Below are positions 1-12,500 of a stretch of 64,000 nt of DNA, piece by piece. The first letter of the stretch is position 1. Each line of letters starts with the position of its first letter. The translations under genes were made by a program, and so were the position numbers. The notes under the pieces are model-generated. The model searched no databases, was not told the DNA's origin, and saw only the letters and a program-made list of their open reading frames with translations. The DNA comes from Ciona intestinalis (lineage: Eukaryota; Chordata; Ascidiacea; Phlebobranchia; Cionidae), in NCBI RefSeq assembly GCF_000224145.3, contig NC_020175.2, forward strand, positions 917,948 through 981,947, written 5' to 3'.

Positions 1-154
1 CGCGCACGCGGTGTATGAAACAGAACACCAGTGTTATAAAGACTATCGTTGGTAATATTACAACTGGAATGTCACTTTATCTAACTATAACAGTATAATT
101 GAGCTACTATAACGATATTCTGGCTAAAATCAAGGTTTGACTTTATACTTCCAG

Positions 155-304
155 TTGCGAGAAAAGTGGGACACCAAGTATGCTGCATGGATGACGGAGA
201 CCGAGAGACGAATTATTGAATTAAAAGAAGCGAATTTACTGTTAAAAAGTGCATTGTCTAAGGGGGGACCTAAACCTACAGAGGGGAATGAGGCGCTGGA
301 CTGA
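155..304 (+). CDS. 3'-terminal exon of a coiled-coil protein (partial)
   Basis: A pyrimidine-rich acceptor (ttatacttccag) precedes an open frame of 49 codons ending in TGA. The peptide begins LREKWDTKYAAWMTETERR and continues as a charged, leucine-spaced helix, then ends in a short Gly/Pro/Glu tail. This looks like the end of a coiled coil. The rest of the gene lies left of the window. An AATAAA hexamer follows 11 bases after the stop, which supports a true 3' end. The gene converges on the AKAP9-like gene, whose stop lies 1.3 kb to the right. I do not recognise the family. The opposite strand is also open here, but it has no splice or poly(A) signals and overlaps this exon. Confidence 0.6.
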   Translation: MREKWDTKYAAWMTETERRIIELKEANLLLKSALSKGGPKPTEGNEALD

Positions 305-1580
305 TAGGGAATTTGAATAAATGAAATTTTAAAGTGCAACTACAGTCGTTATATCACGGGTTTTCTTTTCCATACACATCGCGTCAGCTTACGAGTTACC
401 AACTTACCATTAGGGGTAAATATGTATTGAATTTTTACATTTTTTTGTAAGGTTAGAGTAACAATTTAGACAACCCATAAGGAACCACTGGGTTGCAGTT
501 AAATGTCTTGCTTAATATCTTTCAAAACACGTACAAACATATAATGGATCGATCTATATTTTCCTTTGGGCACACATGAAATAAATTGAAAGCGCCAGAA
601 TCAACAAAAATACAAAAAAGTTCGAATCTGGACGGTCACAGCTAAAGAACTCAAGTAAAAAACGTGCTATAGCTCTATGTTTAAGTAATCGTACTTAGTT
701 ACAAGGGCTCTACTAAGTATCACAGTAGGTAAAGCCTTCAGAGCATATTTACACATGGTATGTACATATAGTTTGTGTATACTGGTACAAGGAAGATTAT
801 ACCTTAGAGCTAATTGTAAAAAAACCTACAAACACTGCTGTTACAGCCATAGGTATCTCTGATAAGCATGGCACCAGTACACCACATATTTTAAAAGTTC
901 TTTTTTCAAAAATATTGGCAAAAGAACTAGTTTGTACACATTTACATATAAAAACTTCTACAAAATTTGAGCAGTAACATTGTACGTCCTATTCATCTAT
1001 TTACAAATTTACACAATCGTCTTTAAAGACGGCTACAACAAAATGGAACAATTACAAAGATTGTCATTCACATAATATATAGGCAAAGCTAGCAATGTTT
1101 AAGATAGAACAAGTTTTAAAGGCAGCAATGCATGCTGAATAAGATATCTGCCAAATTCACTGCACATTTGAACTGTAGTGTCTGCTAGACCAGGTAGTTA
1201 TATGCTACCAATAACTACTTGAAGAAAAGGTGTTGATTTGAAGTTGTGTGTCACACTGGGTACCTGTATGATGACGAACCCTGTCCTAGTTTATGTTGAA
1301 GGTTTTCCAACTTACGAATATATTCGTTCAATGAAGGATCGGAGTCTGCTTGGTCTGAACTGGAAGTTAAAGTTGGGGATAAATATGGGGATTGGGGGAA
1401 TATTATTTTGGGTGTATGTGTCTATAGGCAAGACACTAAACAGGAAATGCTATATAACCAAGCGGTCACCAATGGGTTGTCTGAATTGTCAGCCATACTT
1501 TCCCCTCAAGAAAATATATTTATCGTATTTATACATCTAAACTAAATTAAAATAAGTCGAATATGAAATACATAAAATAT
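305..1580. other. Convergent intergenic region with SINE fragments
   Basis: No gene is visible between the two convergent stops. 330-540 resembles the dispersed SINE: a cagtcgttata/acgggttttctttt part, then the 'gacaacccataaggaaccactggg' part. 1413-1505 holds the reverse complement of the same middle part. A 100-codon open frame at 1238-1540 (+) runs through that repeat and is not a credible gene. I see no AATAAA for the minus-strand gene just downstream of its stop at 1581. Confidence 0.5.
316..321 (+). other. Poly(A) signal AATAAA for the upstream coiled-coil gene
   Basis: A canonical AATAAA lies just after the TGA at 302-304, as expected for a short 3' UTR. Confidence 0.55.
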
Positions 1581-3581
1581 TTACCGATCTAGTGAAGCAT
1601 AAGCAGCTGCAGCAGCTGGGGACAATCTTCTGGAGTTAGCAGCACTTACTCCTAAGTCACGCTCGTAACTTGATCTATAACCTGTCTGTCTGGTGGCTGA
1701 GTAGGGTGAGGTGGGGGTTACCCTGCGCCCCATGTAGGGTGACACGTCATGAGAGGGGGCTTCGTAGCGTGAGGTGGGGGTTCGGTCATGTGATCGGGTG
1801 TTCTGTGATTCGATTGGTCGAGGAGAGGGAGTACGAGAGGTGTAGGGTGATGTGGGTTGATCCGACCTTCGTGATTGGTGGGGAGTAACACCTGGAGGGG
1901 GGTAGAAGTTGACATTAACTAATTTTAATTATGACAAATGCTGTTTTGTAAAGCATTGAGGATTCATATTAAGTTGCAATCCATGTTTACTATGTATATA
2001 TAGGAATTTAAGTTAATAATAATAACTTTATTTGTTTCTTTGAATACAGTAGCGAAGATTTATAAATATTTAAAATGAAAAGACAGGAAATAGCGACAAA
2101 ACAACAGTCGTTAAAACACGCTTACAGTTAAAAACATATTTACATTTAATTGGAAGAAAAAAGCGTGGTCGCTACTACTAGCAGACGAACTAGCCATTTA
2201 TGTTTGATTAATTTCAAGTTATTGAATGCAGACTGACAGTACTAGAAGGTTCATCAGTGATGGGCATATCTAAAAATACCAGCGGACAAAAGCCAATTTT
2301 ATTCACCACTTTCTCATGCTTAGATACGCTGAACATATAAACTGTTGCAAAATAAGTAATTACCATTAACTGGAACATCGATTGCGATCCCATGTTTATT
2401 TTGTATCGCCGTGGAAACGGTCGTGCTCGCTCTTTTCCATTTTCGAACTAAAAACTTCAATCTAAAAAGAATAAACAATGGGATTTTCTTACTGATATCG
2501 TTATTCCTCGTGTGTGAAAGATATTGATAGGTTTATATTCAAAAGAATCCAAAAACAGCTTTGACAACTAAAAGTCAGGATTTAAAACAAATGATTAAAA
2601 TACAGGTAAATTGGACAACAGGATTACAAAATTGCAGTAACTCGGCCTGTTTTACCAATAAAGTTATTAACAAGTTAGATTATACTGAAATAAGAGATCG
2701 ATGATGCTGTTTTTATCTCTTTTAGTAGACTATTCAATTGACTTGACTTTTGTTTGTGAAATGTTTTATTACCTGCAAACAGCAATAACAGCACGTACAG
2801 CACTACGGAACTTTGTATATGCATTAGAGCGGTTAGGTATTGGGTGTCGAAGTGAATCGGAGCTTGGGTAAGCCCCCATGCGTGCTATCAATGCTAGGGT
2901 GGCTTCTTCACAATCCTGAAGGAAAAAAGCTTGTCTTTACAAGTTTATTTGACATAACATAAACTATAACAAGTTTAGATAGCATAACAGTACCATAACT
3001 TTCATCATTTTGTTTACCTTTTCAAAAACACCAACAAAGATTAATCAAAACAGCATCACAATAGTTGTTAAAACATGCTACTATTGTAACGGTCGTAAAA
3101 ATTTAACGCTTGTAAAATAATTCCATGTTGCATGATATAGGCATTTGGGACATGTTGTACTTAATTACTGTTGGTTAGAGTTTACTATTCCTAAGATAAA
3201 TGAGAAGCAGACATATTATCTATAATTTTTCTAAGGTAATGAGTGAATCCTGGCCTAAGTCCTAGGACCCATGTTGTACCACACTGCAGGACCTTACCCA
3301 CAAAGAATAGAATGTGATAATTTAAAATACTTAACACCCATACACATTGGACAAGCGATAAAGTGATGATTTGAAATTAAGATATTTCAAATCAAAGATA
3401 ACAACACTGAAGTTATATTAACAAACAGTTTGTAACAAAACGATACCTGAAATCCGCCCAATAATAGAATGAGGTATTTCTTCTGGTAAACAAGAGATTT
3501 TCTAAAGCTTTCTGCTCTTAAATATCTTGTGTATAACTTATGCATGCGGGTTGCCATCTTCTGCTGGTTTTGTTGAGTGCT
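1581..3581 (-). other. AKAP9: PACT domain and C-terminal tail, exons 75-78
   Basis: Exons: 3447-3581, 2773-2915, 2364-2461, 1581-1891. Exon 75 encodes LYTRYLRAESFRKSLVYQKK and then a hydrophobic LILLLGG run. Exon 76 encodes CEEATLALIARMG and FRSAVRAVIAVCR. Exon 77 starts LKFLVRKWKR. These match the PACT (pericentrin-AKAP450 centrosomal targeting) domain nearly position for position, including the basic-hydrophobic calmodulin-binding-like stretch. The domain spans roughly residues 3863-3990. Exon 78 is a Ser/Pro/Arg/Tyr-rich disordered tail ending in an alanine run and ASLDR before TAA at 1583-1581. It is unlike vertebrate tails in sequence but occupies the same place. Confidence 0.92.
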
Positions 3582-6500
3582 CTGTGGAAAGTGAGAAATT
3601 AAGTTAAAAAAATCAAAATGTAATGTTATATTGCCAAACCACTATATAATGTTTAACTTTTATACTATGTGGTTAAGGCACTATGGCGATACATGCCATG
3701 AGATCTAGAATTAGACTAAGTTTGCCCAATAAGCTATAGACATGTTGTATGTTACAGCAAAATACTTTTAAAAACTGATTCAAGTAAATTCACAAGTTTC
3801 AGAAGTAATCTAAAAAAGTCTCAAATAACTTAAAATGAACCAAAAAAATCTTTATTCAAAAAGAAATTTAAAATGCTACATAACTAATTAACACAGTGTT
3901 GCACTATAAACATAATCTTACTTGTGACAATTGGTCATCACTGGCAACAGAACGAGCTCGTTGATTTTCATCTTTCAATTGTTCAATGACATCACGAAGC
4001 TCCCTTACTTCTCTAGCTCCTCTAGCGGCTTGATCAGCGAGGTGAGCGTTTTGTTGAAGAAGCTTGTCATTGAATTCGGTCGGGTGGGGACGTAAGCTGG
4101 AACTCTGGTGAAAAAAAGCAAAAAGCTTTTAATCAACATAGAATACACAAAGCAACAATACTGATGTAGGACTAATTTATAATCTATCAGAAATTCAAAA
4201 ATCTGTAAATAAATGAAAAAAAGGGAAGGGGGGAAGCTGGAACTTTGTGCAAAACAAGAAGACATTGTTCTATTAACTGGAGCAGGGATCGGGAAACCTT
4301 TGGCTAAGAGAGGCATAAAAGCTATATACTTTTAATTGTGTTTTAGTGAGTGATCTTATATTTTTCAACACTTATTGCAACAGCTTGACATGTAACAGAA
4401 ATACACTATCTACAGTCGATATACAAGTTATAAAATATATTTCAAAACTATATAGCGATAGCCAATGCTTCCAACAGTGATAGTTAGATAGGTTTCCTTG
4501 AAACAAACCTAACTTTTTGAAATCCAACCTAATGTTTACTGAATAAAGCAATGCAAAAACAAGTCGGCCAACTCTGCCAACCCAGGTTTGGTGCCTGTGC
4601 ATGCCACCTTAACATAACACCCCCAACCCCATAACACAACTCCTTACCCTCTCAGGTAGTGTTAATGTTGTATAAAGGTCCTTAAGTTCTCCCTGCATAT
4701 CATCCAATGCTCTCTTCAATGATTCCACCCTCTCACCATCAGTAGATAACATGGAGGTTGAATGAGAATCAGTTGATAAATAATCCCGAGGTGATGGGCG
4801 TCCCGTTTTATCAACAAGTTTCTAAAGTACAGTGTTGGGTTAAAGAAGTAATCATTAAGATTCTAATACTTAAATATGTAGAGATTGTTCCTTGTTATGT
4901 AGTTCAAAACCTAAGTTATTATAACACTGATTTGTTACAAAAGAAAGAAATCTAGAAAAAGAGACAAAAACAGAAATAAAGAACTTGTTTTTAGACCGCT
5001 TGTTTTCATAAAACAAGTTAAACAACAAATAATAAGTTGGGGTAATGTGCAACTCTTGCGTAAATCCCAGGTCCCTTACTTATTTTAGGATCTCACCAAT
5101 ATAGAAAACCTATATAATACTGGCATTATTCCATTCAAAACAATCAACTTAAATATGAACCAACCTGCAGTTTTGTTGCTTCCAATTGTAATCTTTGTCT
5201 CAATGATTCAAGTTGTCTTCGTTGCGCCAACAACGACTCGTTTGACTCCCTCGGTGATCTTGGCATCAACCTCTCTTCTTCTTGCCTCCTCAGGGACTCC
5301 CTACGTTGGTCCTCCAGCTCTCTAATCCTCTGTTGTGCCTCATGCTTGCGATGCTGGAAGAAGATTTATTAAAGAAATACAAAACAAAGGTAATTTGGAA
5401 AAATATTTTATGTTTCACGCATGTGTGTAATTAACTAGATTTTAAACAAACGCAGTTAAATGTTTAACTTACATTACCACACAAAGTGTCCTATATAAAT
5501 GTAAGTTGGTGGATGCATAATAAAAGCCCGCTTACCACCAATATAGTTGTCTACTTAACTGTACCTGTTATATTCTGTTATATTCTTATATTCTTATATT
5601 CTTGTGTTCTGTTATATTCTTATATTCTTGTGTTATATTCTGGTATATTCTTAACAATTTAGAAAAATGTAAGGTGGTGAACCTCCCAGGGTAGCAATAA
5701 AAAAGGAAGTTCATGGTGCATAACTAAACAACTAACCACTATGTTAAATCACACTTTACCAGCATTAACTCCAATCCATCCCAACCCACCTTCTCAGTAT
5801 CAAGAGCAAACTGCAGATCCTTCCTTGCTTGTTGTTCCCTCATCAACGCCTCCTCCATCGATTTCCTCTCATGCTCCAACCTCCGACTTATCGATATCTG
5901 CTCTTCTCTTGCTCTCTGAAGAGCCACCTCCTTCTCTTCTTCAGCATCCTCCACCCTTCTTTGGACTCTTACTGTTTCTTTCTTTGCCTCTTCTGTGGAA
6001 AGAAAATCGCGACTACTAAACTAATTCATCACAAACATCATGCTTTATGTACATGACATTATATCATAGATAACTACGCAGTAACACACAATATAAATAA
6101 CTGTGTCAACTGTTGCCCATTGTGCCTCTTTATTATTGGAAGGCCATAAGCAAACCTGTGTTAATAGCCTTGCTTGATTTAGAGGTTAGTTGTTGCAAAG
6201 TAGTGAATACAATATTACAAGTAAAAGGGCCCACATGTTACATGTATCAAGTCTCAAGTGTATATAAAAAAGGGCTAAAACCATTGAAAAATATACATAG
6301 TCATAGCATAACTTTTTTTGTTAAAGCCCATTCATTAAACTTAACCATACATGTGAACACAGATATCGTACACACTTATTATACACATGTACCAACAACT
6401 ACCCACCTAATATAGATTGTAGATCAGCCACCGTAGCTCTATCATGTTCGCGTGCTTCAGCCGTCGTTTTCCTCTCACTCTCTAGCTCCTCTTGTGTCTG

Positions 6501-9500
6501 TCGAGCTACCATCGCCTCGTGATCGAGAGCGTGACGTAATTCATTGTTTCTACCTTGTTCCGCTTGAATAGCTGCCGATAACTCATCACACCTGAGTGAA
6601 CACCATTCGTCAATTTTGTTAAAAAATCTTTTTTGGGGATGAAGAATAAAAATTGGGAAGTTTTGCTGGCAGACAAATTACATTCCTATTCTAAAACAGC
6701 TTTCTGGTATTTACAACTAGTAGACATGAGTACTTTGACAACAATTAACAAACACTTCATCTACAAAATATAACATACAAAGCAATACAACACACTTTTC
6801 CAACCAACAAACATACACCAAAACTGAAGAAATAATTAACACAGTATTTCAACAATTTTTCACCAAATAATTAAAGCATTAAAAAACCTTATAATTCAAT
6901 AATTTTATGTTTAATTATCCACCAACATTGGCCAAAACACCTCAGCAACATCCACAATACAACCAACTTACCAATAATGTGGATATCTATGCAGCAATAA
7001 ATGATAATGTGTGTTGGGAAATAAAACTAAGGTAAAATTAACATACAATGGCTGTAACATCTTTGACAATTTTAGAAGAAAATTAACAACCTTATTAATT
7101 AATGTAGAGAATACAATATAATATTGTTTTTAAACCATCTAACAGCAAGCAAAAACCAGGTTTAGGCTTAAAACTGGCTTCTATGTGTGTGTGATGTCAC
7201 CCATGTTTTAAAAACTTGGGGTGAACAAAAAAATCATTTTACTGAGGCTACACTAATGTTACGCATACACTGTCATAATATAAATGACATGACATAATGC
7301 ACTTCATGACATAAATAATGTCAGCTTATGACATCACAATTACCTATTTTTAAGTTGCAACACATCATCATATGCAGTAGCTCGTTGTGAAGCAAGTTCC
7401 TGATGTAGTTTTGAAACGTTATGTCTCTCTATTTCAACAGCATTTATTGCTTCCTGTCTCCTTTTCTCTTCAGTATGCAAAGCAGCTTTTAGATCCTAGG
7501 TTGAAATAATTAATTTAAACAAGCCGCATAAAACAGTTTTTTTTCCAGTCAATTTAAATACAAACTCACAGCACATATTTATAATACGATTGTCTTCATT
7601 TTCATATTTTTTTTGTTTAAAAACTAAAACCATGTCAAAAGTTAAAATATATGTAAACAATATATTTTTCAGGTTTGACTACAAGCTTTAAAAACTAAAA
7701 CTTTTCTACCCCTCCTATATCATAGAAGAAGGGTGAAAATTCTCTCATAATATTATTAGGATTTTTAACCACTTACGGCAATATTGTCCTCCTCTTGTGC
7801 TCTTATTTCCTCCTGTTTCTCTCTTTCTTTTATCACTTCCTCCTCTTTCCTCCTGAGCTCTTCTTCCAAAGCTCGAACCTCATTCTCAGCTTTGATTAAG
7901 TCACCTTGGTTTTCTTGCAACTCATTCCTGTAAAATACAAAGTTAAATTGATGATTGTAATCTACAGGCCATAATGGTGTAATCAGCAGCAAAATAACAG
8001 TCCTTAAAACACAGTTTTAGGTTAAAACTACTTAAGTAAAAGTGTTAAAATAAGAGTACAGTGAGTACAATCTCACATATTAAGTATTCTAGTAGTATTT
8101 AATTAGAACAAATCAAGATGTGATTAAAAGAAAAGTGGGCGTGTAGACTGTTATGTGTCTATAGTAGACACATAAACAAATATTAGGTATCGAAATAAAG
8201 CGAGACCACTCACTGTAAAGCTTGGATTTGATGGTTCGCAGCTGAGACGTCAGATCTTGCTTTACTTGAAACGGACTCGATTTCTGCCGATAATTCAACC
8301 GTGCGATCTCTCTCGCGCTCTAGTGACGGAAGTAGATCAGTGGATCGATGACGTTCGATCTCGAGGGAGGACTTGAGGTCAGAGATGAGGGCTTGTTCAT
8401 GTTGGAGTTGGGAAGACAACCTTTCAACTTGAGGAAGAAAAAGAAGATAAAGTTAAGTTCAATGATTACTAATAATATATAGGATGGCCAGAAAAGGCAT
8501 CATGGGCCATGTTAGTCAAATATATTGTAATTTATCTTCACCTGGAGTCCCTGGATAGTAGATGCAGAAAAAAACACACAATAACTTTTAAATATTTTAA
8601 GTTTTAAACCTTTCAAAAAACTCAATATTATGTTTACCTTCACGTTGCAGATTGTTCTGAACATGCTTTCCATGATCTTCAACTATCTTCATCTGTTCCT
8701 GTAACTCATGGATGCGATTCTGAGACTGGAAAGAAATTTCTTTATTTAATATCATTAAGGTATGGAAGCATTTTGAAAAGTGTAATCAGTGTTTAATACG
8801 AATGCTGTTGTTGTCAGTTTTATGTAAGTCTATAAAGGATCTTCTGGTAACTGGTATAATACTGGTATTGATAAAAATATATTATATCTAGCAGATGGGA
8901 GACAATTTAGACAATAAGAGACCACAGGGTTTGAGCAATTGGCGTAAATATCTTGCCCAACGACACATATGCCAATAATGGTAGCAGCGCTGAGCCTCGA
9001 ACCAGTAACCTCTAAGCTAATGACAGGCCTGCTACTTTATCTATTGCCTCCTACCTTAGCTGCAAGTTGTTTCCGATCCTCCTTAACTTGTTTCATCTCC
9101 TCCATCAATTGATCCCTGTCTGCCGCTAGGAGGCGCTCTAACTCACTTCTATGTTGATCACTCTGTGGTTGGGAAAACAAATGAAATAAATATTTTTTAC
9201 AAAATATTGAAACAGTAAACCTGATTGAATCTTAAGTAAAGATTGTGAAAAAACAAATTTATGTGCTTTAAAAAAATTGGTATTAAAGTAGTTGCTATGT
9301 GTTTTGTACAATTACAAAAACCACAATAAGGCTAAATACATGGTTTAAATACCAGCTTAAATAAGAGGCAAATTTACGATCAATATATAAGACCTAATAA
9401 TAAGAGTTAAAGCTATCAATATAAATAAATAGGGATTTCACAACAAGAAGGTAATAGTTATTCGGTTAGTTACACCATAAAGGTTACGTTTACATCCACA

Positions 9501-12500
9501 TACCAGCCAACATATAGCATAAGTTATGCATAATAATATTTAATGTTACCACAATAGGTTTTTACTATTAACACAAGTTATTTTTGCTGTTATTTTGGTA
9601 ACACGAGTTATTATTGCTGTTAAGATATTTTCTTAGATAATGATTAGTACTGTGAGTGTATGGTTAAAATGCACGGGTTTTTAAACTTTAAGAAATGTCC
9701 ATAATATTAACAAAACCCATGTCCCAATATTTGACGAAGAAAAAGCATGTTTAGCTTATTGAAAAGGAAATTTAAAAAAGGTCTCCTTAAGTTTAAGAAT
9801 CCCAGTGTAAATATGTTCGTATTATAAGCTGCATATCAAAGTAAGCGATATTACACCGTGTGCGGTCATGCATATCACGTCAGCTGACCCTTTCCATTGT
9901 TGAATGCACAACACACGACCGAAGTCGTTTCATCTCATGATGTAATTGAAGCAGCTCGACAGTGAACACAAGGTCCCAAGCTCGTGCGCATGAGGCACGA
10001 CGAGGTGGCTGGTTTATTTATGATGTCATAATAATGGAAATAATGTGTATGAGGTAATACAAATATTAAAAATAACCAATGACGGCCAGTTAAGACAAAT
10101 AAACTAATAGGCTGAAATTAAAATATAGAAAACGGATAACATATATTAAAAAAAAATATATATATAAATAATAAATAATAAAAATAAACTAAGCAAGGAA
10201 ACAGTATACAGTACAAAACCACCACCAAAAATCTTTCAAACAAAACTAAAAAAATCCAATTTCAAAATAAATTACCAACCTGGTTTCTAATCTTCTTCTC
10301 CAGTGTTTCCAGTCGTGCAGCAGAAGTTGTATCTCCCATTTGTTGCGCATCACTTTGCGCTTCGATGACGTTAGCTCGAAGCTCGGCAAGTAACGCTCGC
10401 TTCTCCCGCTCAAATAAATCGGCCACAGACCGCAGAAGATCGCTCCTCCAACGTGATGTTTCATCCTCGTCACTTTGCTGAGGATAGAGGAGGCAGGTTG
10501 GTTTTCAATGGAACTTATTTATCCTAGCATGGTGGAGCAACTACAGTCGGATATAGAGGGCATGTTAGATTTTTATAAATGTGACTTGAATGTCAGTTGT
10601 AATCCTATGATAACAGCCTAATACGCAATACACTTTCTTCTTAAACGGAAAACACAGTAAAAGTTTAAACAGATGTTAACAACTGTATCACATTTCACCA
10701 TTTGTTTAAAACGCCCTGGCGGGTACGTTTTAAGATATAATCATATTTTGCATTTTTTTGGTAAATTTTTTTTCTGCCTGTTATCATTCTGTGTCTGTTT
10801 CTACACACAACATACTTTTAGAGGTAAAAAGTCTATAACATTTCATATGAAACCTATTTATCTTTGAGTGGGCAACGACAGTCGTTATAACACAGGCGTT
10901 CTGTTTCAAACACTTTGTGCCTGCTTACAAGTCACCGTATATGTAACTTTGTAGGTGAATGTTTTCAATTATGTATTTTCGTCATGTATGGCTGATATAA
11001 CAATACATACTTAAACACACAACTTATTTATCTACCCTGCAAGACTATATCAACTTAATCCAGCCACTTACAGCAGCCTCCGATGCAGTTTGAGTTAGTA
11101 GTTCCTTCAATGCTTGTATAGCATCAAGCAAAGCTAACTTCTCATTCCTCCAAGCTTCTTTTAAACCATCAATATCAATGTCTGGCTTGTCTGCTACCTC
11201 TGTGTCACTGTATGGATGATAATATATAAGATTAAATATATAAAACTATATATAAGACTGTGTGGCAGATATTATGAGAGACTTAGAATAGAAGTAATTA
11301 GAGAATTGTCCTGCATTGTATTTAAGGCTTGCATTATAACCAAAGCATACCAGGTTCAATGCTTAATATTGATAGGTGTATGTAACTGTGTGTCCTTGCA
11401 AGACACTTAACTGACATTGCTACAACCCAGTGGAAACTAATGAGTTTGTACCCTGGGTGTCGAGGTGATCGGCTAATTCTGGCCTAAATCTCAAGACCCA
11501 TGACTTAGCATGCTGTAGAACCTCACCCTTATAATAAAACAAAGCCAAATTTGTCTACTTTAAATTTTCTCAATATCCAAGTAAAAGTATACTGTATATA
11601 TCCACCTTGACAAAGTGTTAGATAAAGAATTCCTTCCTTGATGTTGCTTGAGAAACTGTAGTTCGGATAAAGTGAGAACTTGAACGCCTTCGTTGTGAAG
11701 TCTTGACAACAAGTGCTGTGGTAAAGAACGGATAAATATATGTTACAATAGTTTAACTCTGCAATTAGTGAAAATGAAAGAATAACTTAAGGCCATGTAT
11801 AAGATAGTTTTATTATAAAGTTATCAAAACAAAGAAACTTAAAGTAACACTGAAGTCAAAGTATTGCATCAGCATGTAAAATACCCATAGCCTGATTTTT
11901 AGGTAATTTGTATGAAATGTATTTTTTTTAAAAGGCATATATATATACATATATATATATATTTCAGCTAAGCTTACTGAGTAAGGAATGGCATGTGTAA
12001 ACTGTTGTTGCCAGACAAATTACACTTTTTTTACAAGCTCTTCTAGTATTTATTTGTGTACATGCAGGGTCATTCACCCTAATGAAGATAATCTGTACAC
12101 AACATCAAAACATGGAGACACAAATAAATTCTAGAAGAGCTATTTTAGAAAACAAATACAAAAAAGTAATCTTTTTTTCCTATTTTAAATGGGTCATTCA
12201 GCATGAAACACACCATAGAACTAGAGATTTTGGGCAAAGTTGGCCTGTTACCCAGACACCAAGGATGCTACAAACCATTACTGAACTTTGCGAACACTAA
12301 GAACCACCAACCTGTAATTTGGATGAAATCTCAGCATCTTTGACAGGAGATGAGGTTGAAGATGTTTCATCATTATCTCCCATTGTTCCCGATGCCTCAG
12401 TTAGTTGAGAGATGAGTTTATTGTCCAGTTTATCGGCCAGATCAAGTTCAGCTCGCAACCTACAAGCAATTTCGTTTTCGCCTGGCAGCAAAAAAAAACA

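Noticed and set aside
1238..1540. 100-codon open frame on the plus strand
   Set aside because: It runs through reverse SINE sequence and lacks splice or poly(A) support.
1718..1915. Minus-strand frame beginning MSTSTPLQVLL
   Set aside because: It is out of frame with PACT exon 77. The phase-correct reading of the same DNA is the Ser/Pro tail ending in ASLDR.
5741..6056. Plus-strand Pro/Ser/Leu-rich frames
   Set aside because: They are antisense to exon 71 and have no independent support.
10246..10473. Open minus-strand frame starting MTRMKHHVGG
   Set aside because: It is an alternative frame of exon 64, whose correct frame gives the conserved WRSDLLRSVADLF block and matching phases.
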